In this document: one piece after another, positions 32,134-41,641 of the stretch | How positions within the stretch are numbered: the first letter of the stretch is position 1 | How the letters are laid out: every line of letters starts with the position of its first letter | NCBI RefSeq assembly: GCF_000685015.1 | Contig: NZ_BAYA01000047.1 | Location: 1-45,267, forward strand | Direction of reading: 5' to 3' | Origin: Paraburkholderia bannensis NBRC 103871 | GTDB lineage: Bacteria; Pseudomonadota; Gammaproteobacteria; Burkholderiales; Burkholderiaceae | DNA length: 45,267 nucleotides | Notes under the pieces: model-generated | What the model saw: only the letters and a program-made list of their open reading frames with translations | The model's database searches: none | Told to the model about the DNA's origin: nothing | Made by a program: the position numbers and the translations under genes

Positions 32134-32972
32134 GGTTGTGTCGCGATAACGACGAGGGGATGAGTAAACTCCCGCAATGAGCAGGACTACTTACATCACG
32201 AGAGAGTAGAATTGATCGGCAGCAGTTGTATCGATGCTATCGTCACGCATCTGCCCCTTTCGGATCATATGCATAATCTCGATTCCAGACAGGATGATGC
32301 GCGCGCACCGGAAATCCTTGAATCCCATCATCGGTTTGATGATGCGTTTGACGGCTCGGTGGTCCTGCTCGATGATGTTGTTCAGATACTTGTTCTGCCG
32401 AACCTTGATCGGCGTTGGCCGTTCGGCGTTCATCGCTTCGAGTGCGGCCAGGTTGGCGCCGCTCTTGTCCACCGTGATCGTTTCGGGCTCGCCGTTCTGG
32501 TCGATCGCCTTCCTGAAATAACGAAGCGCAGCCGCCTTGTCACGATGGGCTCGCAGCAGGAAGTCGACTGTATTGCCCTCCTTGTCGACGGCTCGGTACA
32601 AATACTTCCATTGGCCTTTGACCTTGACATAGGTTTCATCGACGCGCCAGCTCTTGCCTACCGCACGCTTGCGTTTGCGAAACGCCTTTTCGATCAATGG
32701 CAAGAGTTTGATAACCCAGCGATGCACGCTCGAATGATCCACCTCGATTCCTCGCTCCAGCATCATCTCCTCGAGGTTTCGCAGGCTCAACGCATACGCC
32801 ACATACCAGCGCACGCACAGCAGAATCACGTCCAGTGGATAGTGGAACCGCTTCAGAACCTTGCCAAGGCCATCGGGCAACGTCTTACGTGGTGTCTGCT
32901 TCGCCTTGGTCATCGCGTTCGTCAGTGCTGTCAGCCTGCCAATTTTACCGCAGCGCTTAATGCGACACAGCC
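32134..32972 (-). mobile_element. IS6-family insertion sequence
   Basis: About 839 bp bounded by imperfect inverted repeats: GGTTGTGTCGCGATAAC (32134-32150) at one end and the complement of GGCTGTGTCGCATTAAGC at the other (ending 32972). It contains one transposase gene. The flanking 8-mers (GAATTCGC left, CCGGCCGG right) do not match, so there is no target duplication. The neighbours on both sides are truncated genes. Confidence 0.8.
32191..32913 (-). CDS. IS6-family DDE transposase
   Basis: A 240-aa transposase of normal IS6 size. The catalytic triad is seen as Asp in WRVDETYVKVKGQW, Asp in TVDKSGAN and Glu in NNIIEQDHRAVK. An N-terminal helix-turn-helix region (LRNLEEMMLERGIEVDHSSVHRW) binds the ends. 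It appears complete and possibly active. Confidence 0.93.
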   Translation of the reverse strand: MTKAKQTPRKTLPDGLGKVLKRFHYPLDVILLCVRWYVAYALSLRNLEEMMLERGIEVDHSSVHRWVIKLLPLIEKAFRKRKRAVGKSWRVDETYVKVKGQWKYLYRAVDKEGNTVDFLLRAHRDKAAALRYFRKAIDQNGEPETITVDKSGANLAALEAMNAERPTPIKVRQNKYLNNIIEQDHRAVKRIIKPMMGFKDFRCARIILSGIEIMHMIRKGQMRDDSIDTTAADQFYSLVM

Positions 32973-33490
32973 CCGGCCGGCGCGCTTATGCGTGTATCCG
33001 TATCCCGCACGAGTGCCGGCCCGATTTCGATTCCACACGCTAGCGGCTTGCGCCCCCTATTCTCGAGTTCGACCGTTATTTCGAGTGTTGGCCCGTCAAG
33101 CGCGTATGTCTGCGCCGCACTGTACTGTTGCGCGACTTCCGTTTCCAGGCGGAGCGCGTTTTCTCCGACTGAGTCGATCTTCCAGTCATCCATCAATTCA
33201 TTCGTGATGCCTGGAATCCAGATTGACGTCTGACACGCTAGCCGACGCGGATCCGATAAAGACCCCTGCCGCTGCGCCGACCGAAATACGGGCGCCCACA
33301 TTCCCCGGTCATTCCACTCGAATCGCGCAATTCCGCTGTGGCTGCCTGCCTCTATGTCGACTCTCAGACAGGCATTCGAAAGCGTCGTTTGCCGATGCCA
33401 TCTGCCGGCCGCGCCTCGCTCTGGTTCGCCAGGCCGGCCCGCATTCCCGAAGACAGGCGTTCGTAAATCGGCTTTCCGTGTTTCGAGCAC
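32973..33490 (-). pseudogene. 3'-truncated aldose 1-epimerase (mutarotase)
   Basis: The first 170 or so residues of a mutarotase-like protein (LSNACLRVDIEAGSHSGIARFEW, then ITVELENRGRKPLACGIEIGPAL), cut off at the IS6 end before the catalytic C-terminal part. The start is probably GTG 33490, with GAGGAG seven bases upstream; ATG 33494-33496 has no spacer. It is the last gene of the sugar ABC operon. Interconversion of sugar anomers would fit that role, but this copy cannot be functional. Confidence 0.75.
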
Positions 33491-33534
33491 GTTCATCTCC
33501 TCATTCAGACGGACCGGCGTTCAACCTGAGTCGA

Positions 33535-34614
33535 TCAGGTAGTCGTGACCAGATCACCACTCTCACGTTCGCCATGCCGCCGCTTCCCTCCGTGCGATGT
33601 CCCCGTCGATTTCGGCGCGAGCCCCGTGCCGCCCGCACGGCGGCGGCCGGCATGGCGTTCGATGATCCGCTGCAGCAGACAAAACACGCACAGCAATGCG
33701 CCGATGACGATGCGCGTCCACCACGAGCTCAACGTGCCGTCGAAAGTGATCAGCGTCTGGATGGTGCCGAGAATGCCGACGCCGAACAAAGACCCAATGA
33801 CATAGCCGACCCCGCCGGTCAGTAGCGTTCCGCCGATCACCGTTGCGGCGATGGCGTCGAGTTCCATCCCTTGCGCCTGCAGGCCGTAGCCTGACAGCAC
33901 GTAGAGCGTAAAGATCACTCCGCCGAGTGCTGAGCAGAAGCCGCTCAACGCATAGACGGCGATCTTCGTTCTTGCAACCGGCAAGCCCATCAGTAACGCG
34001 GAGCGCTCATTGCCGCCAATTGCATAGACGTTGCGTCCGAAGCGCGTAAAGTGAGCGACGAAGATCGCGACGACGAGCATCGCAATGCTGATCAACGCCC
34101 CCGCATTCAGCGAGCCGCCGCCGACCGGAATGTTCAGCGACGCAACCGCATGGAACGTCGGTTCGTCGATCGTGATGGATTCCGTCGTGATCAGGAAGCA
34201 TGCGCCGCGCGCCAGGAACATCCCCGCGAGCGTGATAATGAACGGCTGCAGACGGAAGAAGTGAATCAGCGCACCCATCGCCGCGCCGTAGAGCACCCCG
34301 AATACGAGCACGATAGGCACGACGGCCCAGATGGGCCAGTGCAGCCATTGCGCGCCCACAGCGCACAGGATCGTCGTCAGGGCAACCACGGCCCCGACCG
34401 ACAGGTCGATGCCCCCCGACAGGATCACGAACGTCATGCCAATCGACACGACAAGCAGGAATGCGTTGTCGACGAAGAGTCCCGTCAAAACCTGTATCGA
34501 AAAGAAGCCGGTGTACATGACGGAACCAAATCCGAACAGCGCTGCGAACAGCACGATCGTCGCGATGATAGGCAGGGATCTCGGATCAGCCAGCCGGGCA
34601 ATCAGCTTTCTCAT
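33535..34614 (-). CDS. yjfF: Sugar ABC transporter permease (YjfF-like)
   Basis: A 359-aa permease of the ribose/galactofuranose class (BPD_transp_2) with about ten membrane segments. GMTFVILSGGIDLSVGAVVAL and the later IGGTLLTGGVGYVIGSLFGV are family hallmarks. It overlaps the preceding permease gene by 4 bp (ATGA). By gene order it corresponds to YjfF of the E. coli galactofuranose system. Confidence 0.85.
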   Translation of the reverse strand: MRKLIARLADPRSLPIIATIVLFAALFGFGSVMYTGFFSIQVLTGLFVDNAFLLVVSIGMTFVILSGGIDLSVGAVVALTTILCAVGAQWLHWPIWAVVPIVLVFGVLYGAAMGALIHFFRLQPFIITLAGMFLARGACFLITTESITIDEPTFHAVASLNIPVGGGSLNAGALISIAMLVVAIFVAHFTRFGRNVYAIGGNERSALLMGLPVARTKIAVYALSGFCSALGGVIFTLYVLSGYGLQAQGMELDAIAATVIGGTLLTGGVGYVIGSLFGVGILGTIQTLITFDGTLSSWWTRIVIGALLCVFCLLQRIIERHAGRRRAGGTGLAPKSTGTSHGGKRRHGERESGDLVTTT

Positions 34615-35651
34615 GATGTACTCGTTCCGGTGGATGCGCGCTGGCGCGCCGGCGAAAGAAGACGCTTCATAGGCTTGAAAAACAGTGCTCGCGCAACTTC
34701 CGACTGTATTACACTCACCACAACCACGACGACCGCCTTCACAACCAGTGTTGCTTCCGGCGGCACGCCGATCGAATAGGTCGTATAGGTCAGCGTCTGG
34801 ATGATCAAGGCGCCCAGCACGGTGCCGCCAAGGCTGAAGCGGCCGCCAAGCAGAGACGTACCACCGAGCGTTACGGCCAGAATCGCGTCGAGTTCGAGCA
34901 GCAGACCCGCATTGTTTCCATCAGCACTCCGTACGTTCGAGCTCGCGATGATGCCGGCGAGCGCTGCCATCAAGCCGCAGATAACGTACACGCTGAAGAC
35001 GATCGCGCTGGAACGCAGCCCAACCAGCCGCGTAGCGACAGGGTTGACGCCAATCGAACGAACAAAAAGTCCGAGTGCGGTCCGGTTCACCACGAGCGCC
35101 AGCACCACGGTCACGACGACCGCGATCCAGACCGAACAGGGAATCATTGCCAGATATCCATCGCCGAGCCTGAGGTAGCCCGGCGCCCCGATGGGGATAA
35201 TCTGGCCGCCGGTCAGGAGCTGCGCAACGCCTCGTCCCGCGACCATCAGGATTAGCGTGGCGATGATCGGTTGCATCCCGACGAGCGCGACGAGCAAACC
35301 GTTCCACATCCCCGCCAGGAGCCCGACGGCAACCGCTGCCCCGAGCGCCAGGCCAACGCGCGACGGATCCGCCTCGAGGATGATCGCTGCGGTCGCGCCG
35401 GCAATCGCCACCGTCGCACCAACCGAGATGTCGATGCCTCGCGTCGCGATGACAAGCGTCATTCCGAGGGAAACGATCACGAGCGGCGCAGCACGATTGA
35501 GGATATCGATCGGCGCGCCGAAAAGGTGACCGTCCAGCACTGTCACGCGGAGAAAGCTTGCCCGATACGCAACGTCAAGGAGGACCAGCAGGATGAGCGT
35601 GATGGCAGGCCATATCAATGGATGCCGCGCCAGCGTGCGTATCGATTTCAA
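34611..35651 (-). CDS. ytfT: Sugar ABC transporter permease (YtfT-like)
   Basis: A 346-aa permease of the same class (LGMTLVIATRGIDISVGATVAIAG near residues 60-83, LGGTSLLGGRFSLGGTVLGA later). It forms the heteromeric membrane channel with YjfF. It overlaps both neighbours by 4 bp, so the operon is translationally coupled. Confidence 0.85.
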   Translation of the reverse strand: MKSIRTLARHPLIWPAITLILLVLLDVAYRASFLRVTVLDGHLFGAPIDILNRAAPLVIVSLGMTLVIATRGIDISVGATVAIAGATAAIILEADPSRVGLALGAAVAVGLLAGMWNGLLVALVGMQPIIATLILMVAGRGVAQLLTGGQIIPIGAPGYLRLGDGYLAMIPCSVWIAVVVTVVLALVVNRTALGLFVRSIGVNPVATRLVGLRSSAIVFSVYVICGLMAALAGIIASSNVRSADGNNAGLLLELDAILAVTLGGTSLLGGRFSLGGTVLGALIIQTLTYTTYSIGVPPEATLVVKAVVVVVVSVIQSEVARALFFKPMKRLLSPARQRASTGTSTS

Positions 35652-37162
35652 GTCTGGCCTCCTGCGATGAGTTGGTACACCTGACCCTCCGAGAGCTGAT
35701 CGCCCGCAATCTCGGCGACTTTGCGGCGGTCGCGCAGGACAGCAATCCTGTGACTGACGCGTACCACCTCACTCATTTCAGAAGAGATGAAAAGAATCGC
35801 GAGGCCCTTCGCACAAAGCGAGCGGACACGGTCCATGATCTCGAACTTCGCGGCAACATCAATGCCGCGCGTCGGCTCATCCATAATCAACAGTTTTGGC
35901 TCGGTCGCGAGCCAGCGAGCCAGCAGTACTTTCTGCTGGTTGCCTCCTGACAGTAGCCCGATGGGTTGTTCCGCGTCGCGTGCCTTGATGCCGAGTTGCG
36001 CGATGTATTGCTCGGCCATTTTCCTTTGACTGGCGTAACTGAGCATGCGCCACCACCCACGTCGTGCCTGCAAGGCCAGGATGATGTTTTCGCGAATCGA
36101 CAATGCCGCCACGATCCCTTCTTTCTTTCGATCTTCCGGGCAGTACGCGATGCCATGGCGCACCGCGTCTCGCGGCGACGTGAGCTTCGCGCTATGCCCG
36201 TCGATCAGCATCGTTCCGGTGTCCGCGCGCTCGGCGCCGAACACCAGCCGCGCGGTTTCCGTGCGGCCCGAACCTAGCAGTCCAGCAAGGCCTACGATCT
36301 GGCCGGGACATACGTCGAGATCGAAGGGACTCATCAACCCACGTCGCCCTAGGCCCTGCATCGAAAGAAACGGCGCAGCGGCGGAATCCGGCTGCAGACC
36401 GCCCGATGCGCCTTCATTCATTACCTCGCCCACGCCTTCCCGGCCAGTCATCTTTGCCACGAGCAGGTCGACGGGCAAGTCCTTCGCCAAATACTCGCCT
36501 TCTCGCGCGCCATTGCGCATGACCGTGATGCGATCCGACACGGCATAGGTCTGTTCGAGAAAATGCGTCACGAAGAGAATCGCCATGCCCGACGCCTTCA
36601 ATCGGCGCAGCACGGCGAAAAGCCGCGCGACTTCGCCGTCGTCGAGACTCGAAGTCGGTTCGTCGAGAATAAGCACGCGCGCGTCGACGGAGACGGCGCG
36701 AGCGATGGCGACCATTTGCTGGACTGCGATTGGATAGGAGTCCAGCGAATGTGTGACATCGATGAAAAGATCCAGATCCGCAAGTGCATCGCGCGCCTGA
36801 ATATTGATCGCCTTCCAGTCGATTGCTCCGCGCTTCTTCGGATGTCGGCCAGCAAAAATGTTCTCGGCTACGGAAAGGTTCGGGCAGAGGTTCACTTCCT
36901 GATAGAGCGTCTGGATCCCGGCAGCTTCGGCGTCCAGCGGCGCGGTGAAGCGAACCGGCCTCCCACCGAGACTGATTTCGCCGCGATCGTGTGCGAACAC
37001 ACCGGTAAGCACGTTGATGAGCGTTGATTTGCCCGCGCCGTTCTGGCCCATCAGCGTGTGAATCTCGCCGGGGAACAGCCGAAAATCGACCTGCTGCAAC
37101 GCCTTGACGCCCGGGAACGTCTTGTCGATGCCGGTCATTTCGAGAATGGGTAGAGGGTTCAT
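35648..37162 (-). CDS. ytfR: Sugar ABC transporter ATP-binding protein (YtfR-like)
   Basis: A 504-aa duplicated ATPase. The first half has Walker A GQNGAGKSTL near 39-48 and Walker B VLILDEPTSSLD. The second half has the signature LLSGGNQQKVLLARW and Walker B LLIMDEPTRGID, but its Walker A (GLLGSGRTE) is degenerate, as usual for the ribose/galactose class. It powers uptake through YtfT/YjfF. Confidence 0.9.
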   Translation of the reverse strand: MNPLPILEMTGIDKTFPGVKALQQVDFRLFPGEIHTLMGQNGAGKSTLINVLTGVFAHDRGEISLGGRPVRFTAPLDAEAAGIQTLYQEVNLCPNLSVAENIFAGRHPKKRGAIDWKAINIQARDALADLDLFIDVTHSLDSYPIAVQQMVAIARAVSVDARVLILDEPTSSLDDGEVARLFAVLRRLKASGMAILFVTHFLEQTYAVSDRITVMRNGAREGEYLAKDLPVDLLVAKMTGREGVGEVMNEGASGGLQPDSAAAPFLSMQGLGRRGLMSPFDLDVCPGQIVGLAGLLGSGRTETARLVFGAERADTGTMLIDGHSAKLTSPRDAVRHGIAYCPEDRKKEGIVAALSIRENIILALQARRGWWRMLSYASQRKMAEQYIAQLGIKARDAEQPIGLLSGGNQQKVLLARWLATEPKLLIMDEPTRGIDVAAKFEIMDRVRSLCAKGLAILFISSEMSEVVRVSHRIAVLRDRRKVAEIAGDQLSEGQVYQLIAGGQT

Positions 37163-37270
37163 GGTGTTCGCGAGATCCGCGAATGGCCTCGTCAGTGGTG
37201 TCAGGGACGAGCCGGCGCTCAGGAATGACGCTTCCGCCCGCCCCTTCAGCGGCTGAATACGACGGGCGTA

Positions 37271-38239
37271 TCAGTACTTGCGGCTCGGCATGACTTGCGC
37301 CGCGACGTTCATCGGGAAGATGCCTTCGTCGGTCACAATGCGCCTCGGGACCTGCTTGCCAGCCGCGATATCCTTCACCGCAGCCATCAGCTGGGGTCCG
37401 AGCAGCGGGCTGCATTCGACGTCCACGTTGATCTTTCCGTCTACCATCGCCTGGAAGCCACCCTTCGTTGCATCGAAGGACACCACCGTGACATCCTTGC
37501 CGGGTTTGATGCCGGCTTCCTCCATGGCCTGGATTGCGCCGAGCGCCATATCGTCGTTGTGGGCATAGACCACATTGATCTTCTTGCCGTACGTCTTCGC
37601 AAACGCTTCCATCACCTGCTTGCCGCCCGCAAGCGTAAAGTCGCCGCTCTGCGACGCGATGACCTTAAACTTTGGATCGCTCTTGAGCACTTCCATCAGG
37701 CCCGCATGGCGATCGTTGGCTGGCGCCGACCCGACTGTGCCTTGCAGTTCTGCGATGTTAATGGGGCCCGGCTCGTTCTTGTAGTGCTCCTCGAGCCAAT
37801 GACCTGCGCGGCGCCCTTCCTCCATGAAGTCAGAGCCGATCATGGTCACGTACAGCGAGGGATCCTTCACATCGATCGCGCGATCGGTGAGAACAACAGG
37901 GATCTTCGCACGCTTGGCCTCTTCAAGCACCGGCTCCCAGCCCGACTCGACAACAGGCGAAAATGCGATAACGTCGACCTTCTGCGCGATGAACGAGCGA
38001 ATCGCCCTGATCTGGTTCTCCTGCTTTTGCTGCGCGTCCGAGAACTTCAGGTTGATGCCGGCGTCCTTTGCCGCCGCTTTAACCGACACGGTGTTTGCAG
38101 TACGCCATGCACTCTCGGCGCCTACCTGGGAGAACCCAAGCGTAATAGGCTTGCTCTGCGCGAATGCGCTCGTCCCGGCTGCGAGCGCGAACGCTGCCCC
38201 GACTATCGTTCGTAGTGCGATATTTTTTATCAGCTTCAT
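37271..38239 (-). CDS. ytfQ: Periplasmic sugar-binding protein (YtfQ-like)
   Basis: A 322-aa preprotein. The signal peptide (1-27) ends in GTSAFA, followed by a type I periplasmic binding fold (ITLGFSQVGAESAWRTAN, IAFSPVVESGWEPVLEEAK, VVYAHNDDMALGAIQAMEEAG). These are hallmark stretches of YtfQ, the galactofuranose-binding protein, though related proteins bind other sugars. GGAG seven bases before the ATG supports the start. It is the first gene of the operon, 108 bp before ytfR. Confidence 0.9.
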   Translation of the reverse strand: MKLIKNIALRTIVGAAFALAAGTSAFAQSKPITLGFSQVGAESAWRTANTVSVKAAAKDAGINLKFSDAQQKQENQIRAIRSFIAQKVDVIAFSPVVESGWEPVLEEAKRAKIPVVLTDRAIDVKDPSLYVTMIGSDFMEEGRRAGHWLEEHYKNEPGPINIAELQGTVGSAPANDRHAGLMEVLKSDPKFKVIASQSGDFTLAGGKQVMEAFAKTYGKKINVVYAHNDDMALGAIQAMEEAGIKPGKDVTVVSFDATKGGFQAMVDGKINVDVECSPLLGPQLMAAVKDIAAGKQVPRRIVTDEGIFPMNVAAQVMPSRKY

Positions 38240-38584
38240 GTTCTGTCTCCGATATACGAATTTCTAGTTGCGATTTTTCGCGGCAGCCTTGACCTGCAAT
38301 GCTCGCCGCATTTCAGTGACGGCTGCCATCGCATTCAAACTTCCCCGACGCTCCTTCCGTTTTGTCAGATCCGACGCTGTTCGGATCACCGCTCGGATGG
38401 GTACTTCAGCCAAAACGCAAGTTTTCCGCTTCCCCCTCATGTCGTTAGGCTAGAATTTCCGGGGAATGGTGGCCCGACAGAGTCTATGGAGAAGTCCGAT
38501 AACCTTCTAATGAAATATTGGCCTTGTCAGATATGCTTTTCGGCATTGGTATAAATACCTAGGCGCACCGCGTCAGAGAACGCA
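38240..38584. promoter_or_regulatory. Divergent intergenic region before ytfQ and the 38585 gene
   Basis: 345 bp without a gene. A 12-bp palindrome GGTATAAATACC stands at 38548-38559, about 25 bp before the plus-strand start, and may be an operator or simply an AT-rich promoter core. No sigma-70 promoter can be assigned with confidence and no FNR box is present. Confidence 0.4.
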
Positions 38585-38950
38585 ATGTCAGCCAGTTCGC
38601 CGCTGCAGACGTTGCCCCTCCAAGACAACACCTGGATCACTGGGACAGTTCAGCGTGGCAGCGGGAAGTATGCGCCGGGCCACTATACGACAATCATGCT
38701 GGATCGCCCCTCCGCCTCACCCTGCAACGACAAGCTGGTGTCCGACATCCTTCTTGGCGAGAGAGGCGAGCCAGCCCCCACACTCCTGCTGCCGTACCTG
38801 AACCAGCGGGTTGCCGTCAGGGGACGCGTAAGCTGCGCCGGCTCGGGTATTCAGTTTACGCCGCAACCAGACGCCGTGTTTCCGGTCTGGCAAAGGCGAG
38901 GCAAGGCAAGGCAGGTGCTGGACGCCGCGATGCGCCAGTCAGGTCGCTGA
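38585..38950 (+). CDS. Hypothetical protein, possibly DUF4431-like
   Basis: A 121-aa protein. The pattern WITGTVQRG...YTTIMLDRPS...LNQRVAVRGRVSCAGSGIQFTP suggests a small beta-barrel (OB-like) domain similar to DUF4431, judged by eye. No signal peptide. The gene stands alone, divergent from ytfQ. Confidence 0.5.
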   Translation: MSASSPLQTLPLQDNTWITGTVQRGSGKYAPGHYTTIMLDRPSASPCNDKLVSDILLGERGEPAPTLLLPYLNQRVAVRGRVSCAGSGIQFTPQPDAVFPVWQRRGKARQVLDAAMRQSGR

Positions 38951-39010
38951 CTGCAAATCCGCCCGTCGACCCGGCTCCATCTCGAGGTCTGCGGGCGGTG
39001 CGAATTGCAA

Positions 39011-39460
39011 TCAGCGCATGTGTGATCGCAACTCGCGGAGCGGGACGACGTGAGTGGGCGAATACGTTATGCCCAGGGCTTCCCCGTCGTCCGGGCAATC
39101 CATCCAGAGCATGCGCGTTGGGAAGATCAGTGGTGAGACGACGTAGCAGCCGCTTTCCTGCATGCCGGAACCAATTGTGCGCCATGCGTTCCGGGTCTCG
39201 TCAAGTGCGTGAACGAAATCGCGATGCAGCCAGTCTCGCGGGTCGACTGGGGGCGGCAAAAGGGCCGGCATGAAGGCCTGCCATTCGAGCAATCCAAAAG
39301 GCGGATAATTTCCCTGACAGCGCGTGAGTGTCCAAATACTGAAGCGTCGCTCCCAGCAAAGGCGCCGTCCCAGCAGGGCAATCGACTGGGCAGGGGTCTT
39401 GCCTTCGCACAGCAACAATCCGGATTCGGGCGAATGGCGAACGGAGCCGGTCTCTGGCAT
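39011..39460 (-). CDS. Hypothetical protein (149 aa)
   Basis: Open frame with protein-like composition in its last two thirds (GNYPPFGLLEWQAFM, RDWLHRDFVHALDETRNAW, LIFPTRMLWMDCPDDGEAL). No family recognised. The frame continues far upstream to 40036, but that part is antisense to the citryl-CoA lyase-like remnant, so I start at ATG 39460; its ribosome binding site is weak. Confidence 0.45.
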   Translation of the reverse strand: MPETGSVRHSPESGLLLCEGKTPAQSIALLGRRLCWERRFSIWTLTRCQGNYPPFGLLEWQAFMPALLPPPVDPRDWLHRDFVHALDETRNAWRTIGSGMQESGCYVVSPLIFPTRMLWMDCPDDGEALGITYSPTHVVPLRELRSHMR

Positions 39461-39552
39461 TAGGGGCCGGATGGAACGCGCCAGGCTGCGCACACGCTTT
39501 TTTCGGATCTTCCTGTAAACGCTGCACAGCGTGATGCATGTGTGGTCGACGT

Positions 39553-40093
39553 ATGGCCAGTCGGCTGCCCAAACGCATCGGGCCTGCTGCCGCACTGACG
39601 GACGGGCGTTGACGTCCACGCGCTCGCGCGGCGTTCCGTCGAGTACTACGCACGGTACAAGGCCCGTCAGAAGCATGCGGGCAGCCTCGACATCGCCAAA
39701 CCGCCGGGTGTGAATCACCCTGTGTTCAAGGACAAGCCGGTCAATCACGATCCGCGCGAGGTGTTCATCGCCGGGCTTTACGAGAGGCGAAGCGAGTACA
39801 ACGCGTTTCATGCGTACTACCGTGCGCTGGTACGGGCATTGTTCGACGCGGGCGTCTCGCGCACCGTCTACTGCGTCAATGTCGATCCTGTGATCGCCGC
39901 GCTGCTTCTGAAGATGCTGTGGCAGCCGCTTAGACGCGGTGACATCAGCGAGGCGGATCTCGAAACCGCAGCGTTCACGATCTTTCTGTACCCGCGCATG
40001 CTCGGCTGTGCCGCGGAAATCGACGATCACCTCCACCGTGATCGCAAGATGGACACGCGTACACCCGCTTCACAGTGCCGCTTCGTGGCCTGA
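39553..40093 (+). pseudogene. Remnant of a citrate synthase/citryl-CoA lyase-like gene
   Basis: The C-terminal part (VNHPVFKDKPVNHDPREVFI...YCVNVDPVIAALLLKMLW...YPRMLGCAAEIDDHLHRDRKMDTRTPA) resembles the end of citrate synthase-superfamily lyases. Coding sequence continues upstream of 39710 (VDVHALARRSVEYYARYKARQ) to about 39610, where the frame shifts; before that another frame (MASRLPKRIGPAAALTDGR) fits. The bulk of the 5' end is missing. It precedes a citrate-type symporter. Confidence 0.55.
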
Positions 40094-40288
40094 TGGCTGG
40101 CATCTGAAGCGCCGCCGGGCGCTGGCTCAAGCCTGACATACGACGGACGCTGAGGGAATGCGGATTGATAACGGTAAGACATCAATCGTTCAGAAAATTG
40201 CACTTATCGTTTCGGCGGCCATGACCCACCATATACGAAATGACAAAGCGCGCATGGCCGCATATTCAGAATTTCAGGAGACACATCG

Positions 40289-41587
40289 ATGCATCCCTCA
40301 CCCTCTGCCCTTTCGACGGTGCATTCAAAGGCTGCTGCGGTCTTCCGGGTAACGGCCGGAAACTTTCTGGAGCAGTTCGACTTTTTTCTGTTCGGCTTCT
40401 ATGCCACACAAATCGCCAACGTCTTTTTCCCCGCAGGAAGCGAATTTGCGTCGTTGATGATGACATTCGCGGTTTTCGGCGCGGGCTTTCTCATGCGCCC
40501 GCTGGGCGCCATCGTGCTCGGTGCGTACATCGACGACGTCGGCCGCCGCAAGGGTCTCATCGTCACGCTCTCCATCATGGCAAGCGGCACCATCCTCATT
40601 GCGTTCGTACCGGGCTACACGACAATCGGCCTTCTGGCGCCGGTGCTGGTGCTCGTTGGCCGGCTGCTGCAGGGCTTTTCGGCGGGCGCGGAACTGGGTG
40701 GCGTATCGGTGTATCTCGCCGAAATGGCTACACCCGGCCGTAAAGGTTTCTTCACGAGCTGGCAGTCCGCGAGCCAGCAGGTGGCGATCGTCGTGGCCGC
40801 GGCCCTCGGCTTCGCGTTGAACCAATCGCTGAACACCGCAGCCATTGCAGCGTGGGGATGGCGAGTTCCCTTCTTTGTCGGCTGCATGATCGTGCCGTTC
40901 ATCTTCATGTTGCGCCGCAATCTCGAGGAAACTCAGGAATTCAAGGCGCGCCAGCATCGCCCGAGCATGAACGAAGTGCTCAGCACGCTGGTCCAGAACT
41001 GGCCCGTCGTGATCGCTGGCATGATGCTGGTCGCAATGACCACCGCGAGTTTCTATCTCATCACTGTCTACGCGCCGACTTTCGGCAAGACGGTTCTCCA
41101 TTTGAGCACTGCGGACAGTTTGCTCGTGACCCTGAGTGTCGCTGTGTCGAACTTCATCTGGCTCCCGATCGGCGGAGCGCTCTCCGACAGGATCGGCCAC
41201 CGGCCGCTTCTCGTCGCCATGACGTTACTTGCCATCGCGACCGCCTACCCGACGCTATCGCTGCTCGCCCATGCACCGAGCTTCCTGAACATGCTGCTCG
41301 CGCTCCTGTGGCTCTCGTTCATGTACGGCATCTATAACGGCGCAATGGTCGTCGCTCTTACGGAGGTGATGCCGGTTCAGGTACGCGTTGCAGGCTTCTC
41401 GCTCGCCTATAGCCTCGCGACTGCGGTGTTCGGGGGATTCACGCCAGCGATTTCGACAGCGCTCATTCACATGACCGGCGACAAGGCCGCGCCTGGCTAC
41501 TGGATGAGCTTCGCCGCAGCGTGCGCGCTTCTGGCGACGTTCGCACTCTACCGCAGGCGCGCAGTAACGCTGACGCCGGCGCACTAA
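40289..41587 (+). CDS. MFS citrate/tricarballylate:proton symporter family
   Basis: A 432-aa major facilitator of the metabolite:H+ symporter group with about twelve membrane segments. NFLEQFDFFLFGFYATQIA at the start, GAYIDDVGRRKGLI in loop 2-3 and GRLLQGFSAGAELGGVSVY are typical of CitA/TcuC-like proteins. CAGGAG precedes the ATG by eight bases. The citryl-CoA lyase-like remnant upstream and the LysR/DctA genes downstream suggest di- or tricarboxylate use. The exact substrate is inferred. Confidence 0.82.
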   Translation: MHPSPSALSTVHSKAAAVFRVTAGNFLEQFDFFLFGFYATQIANVFFPAGSEFASLMMTFAVFGAGFLMRPLGAIVLGAYIDDVGRRKGLIVTLSIMASGTILIAFVPGYTTIGLLAPVLVLVGRLLQGFSAGAELGGVSVYLAEMATPGRKGFFTSWQSASQQVAIVVAAALGFALNQSLNTAAIAAWGWRVPFFVGCMIVPFIFMLRRNLEETQEFKARQHRPSMNEVLSTLVQNWPVVIAGMMLVAMTTASFYLITVYAPTFGKTVLHLSTADSLLVTLSVAVSNFIWLPIGGALSDRIGHRPLLVAMTLLAIATAYPTLSLLAHAPSFLNMLLALLWLSFMYGIYNGAMVVALTEVMPVQVRVAGFSLAYSLATAVFGGFTPAISTALIHMTGDKAAPGYWMSFAAACALLATFALYRRRAVTLTPAH

Positions 41588-41641
41588 CGCGGATGTCGTT
41601 GTAAGAGCATCCATTCCCTACTATCTGACACGACTTCGATC

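Noticed and set aside
32212..33207. A 331-codon plus-strand frame
   Set aside because: It is antisense to the IS6 transposase and the mutarotase remnant.
36414..37415. A 333-codon minus-strand frame
   Set aside because: It is an off-frame reading of the ABC ATPase gene and the end of the binding-protein gene.
38548..38559. GGTATAAATACC as a regulator operator
   Set aside because: It is a palindrome, but no second copy is seen and AT-rich palindromes occur by chance; kept only as a note in the intergenic entry.
39011..40036. A single 341-codon minus-strand frame
   Set aside because: Its first half is antisense to the citryl-CoA lyase-like remnant, which has clear family sequence on the plus strand; only the part from 39460 down looks like protein.
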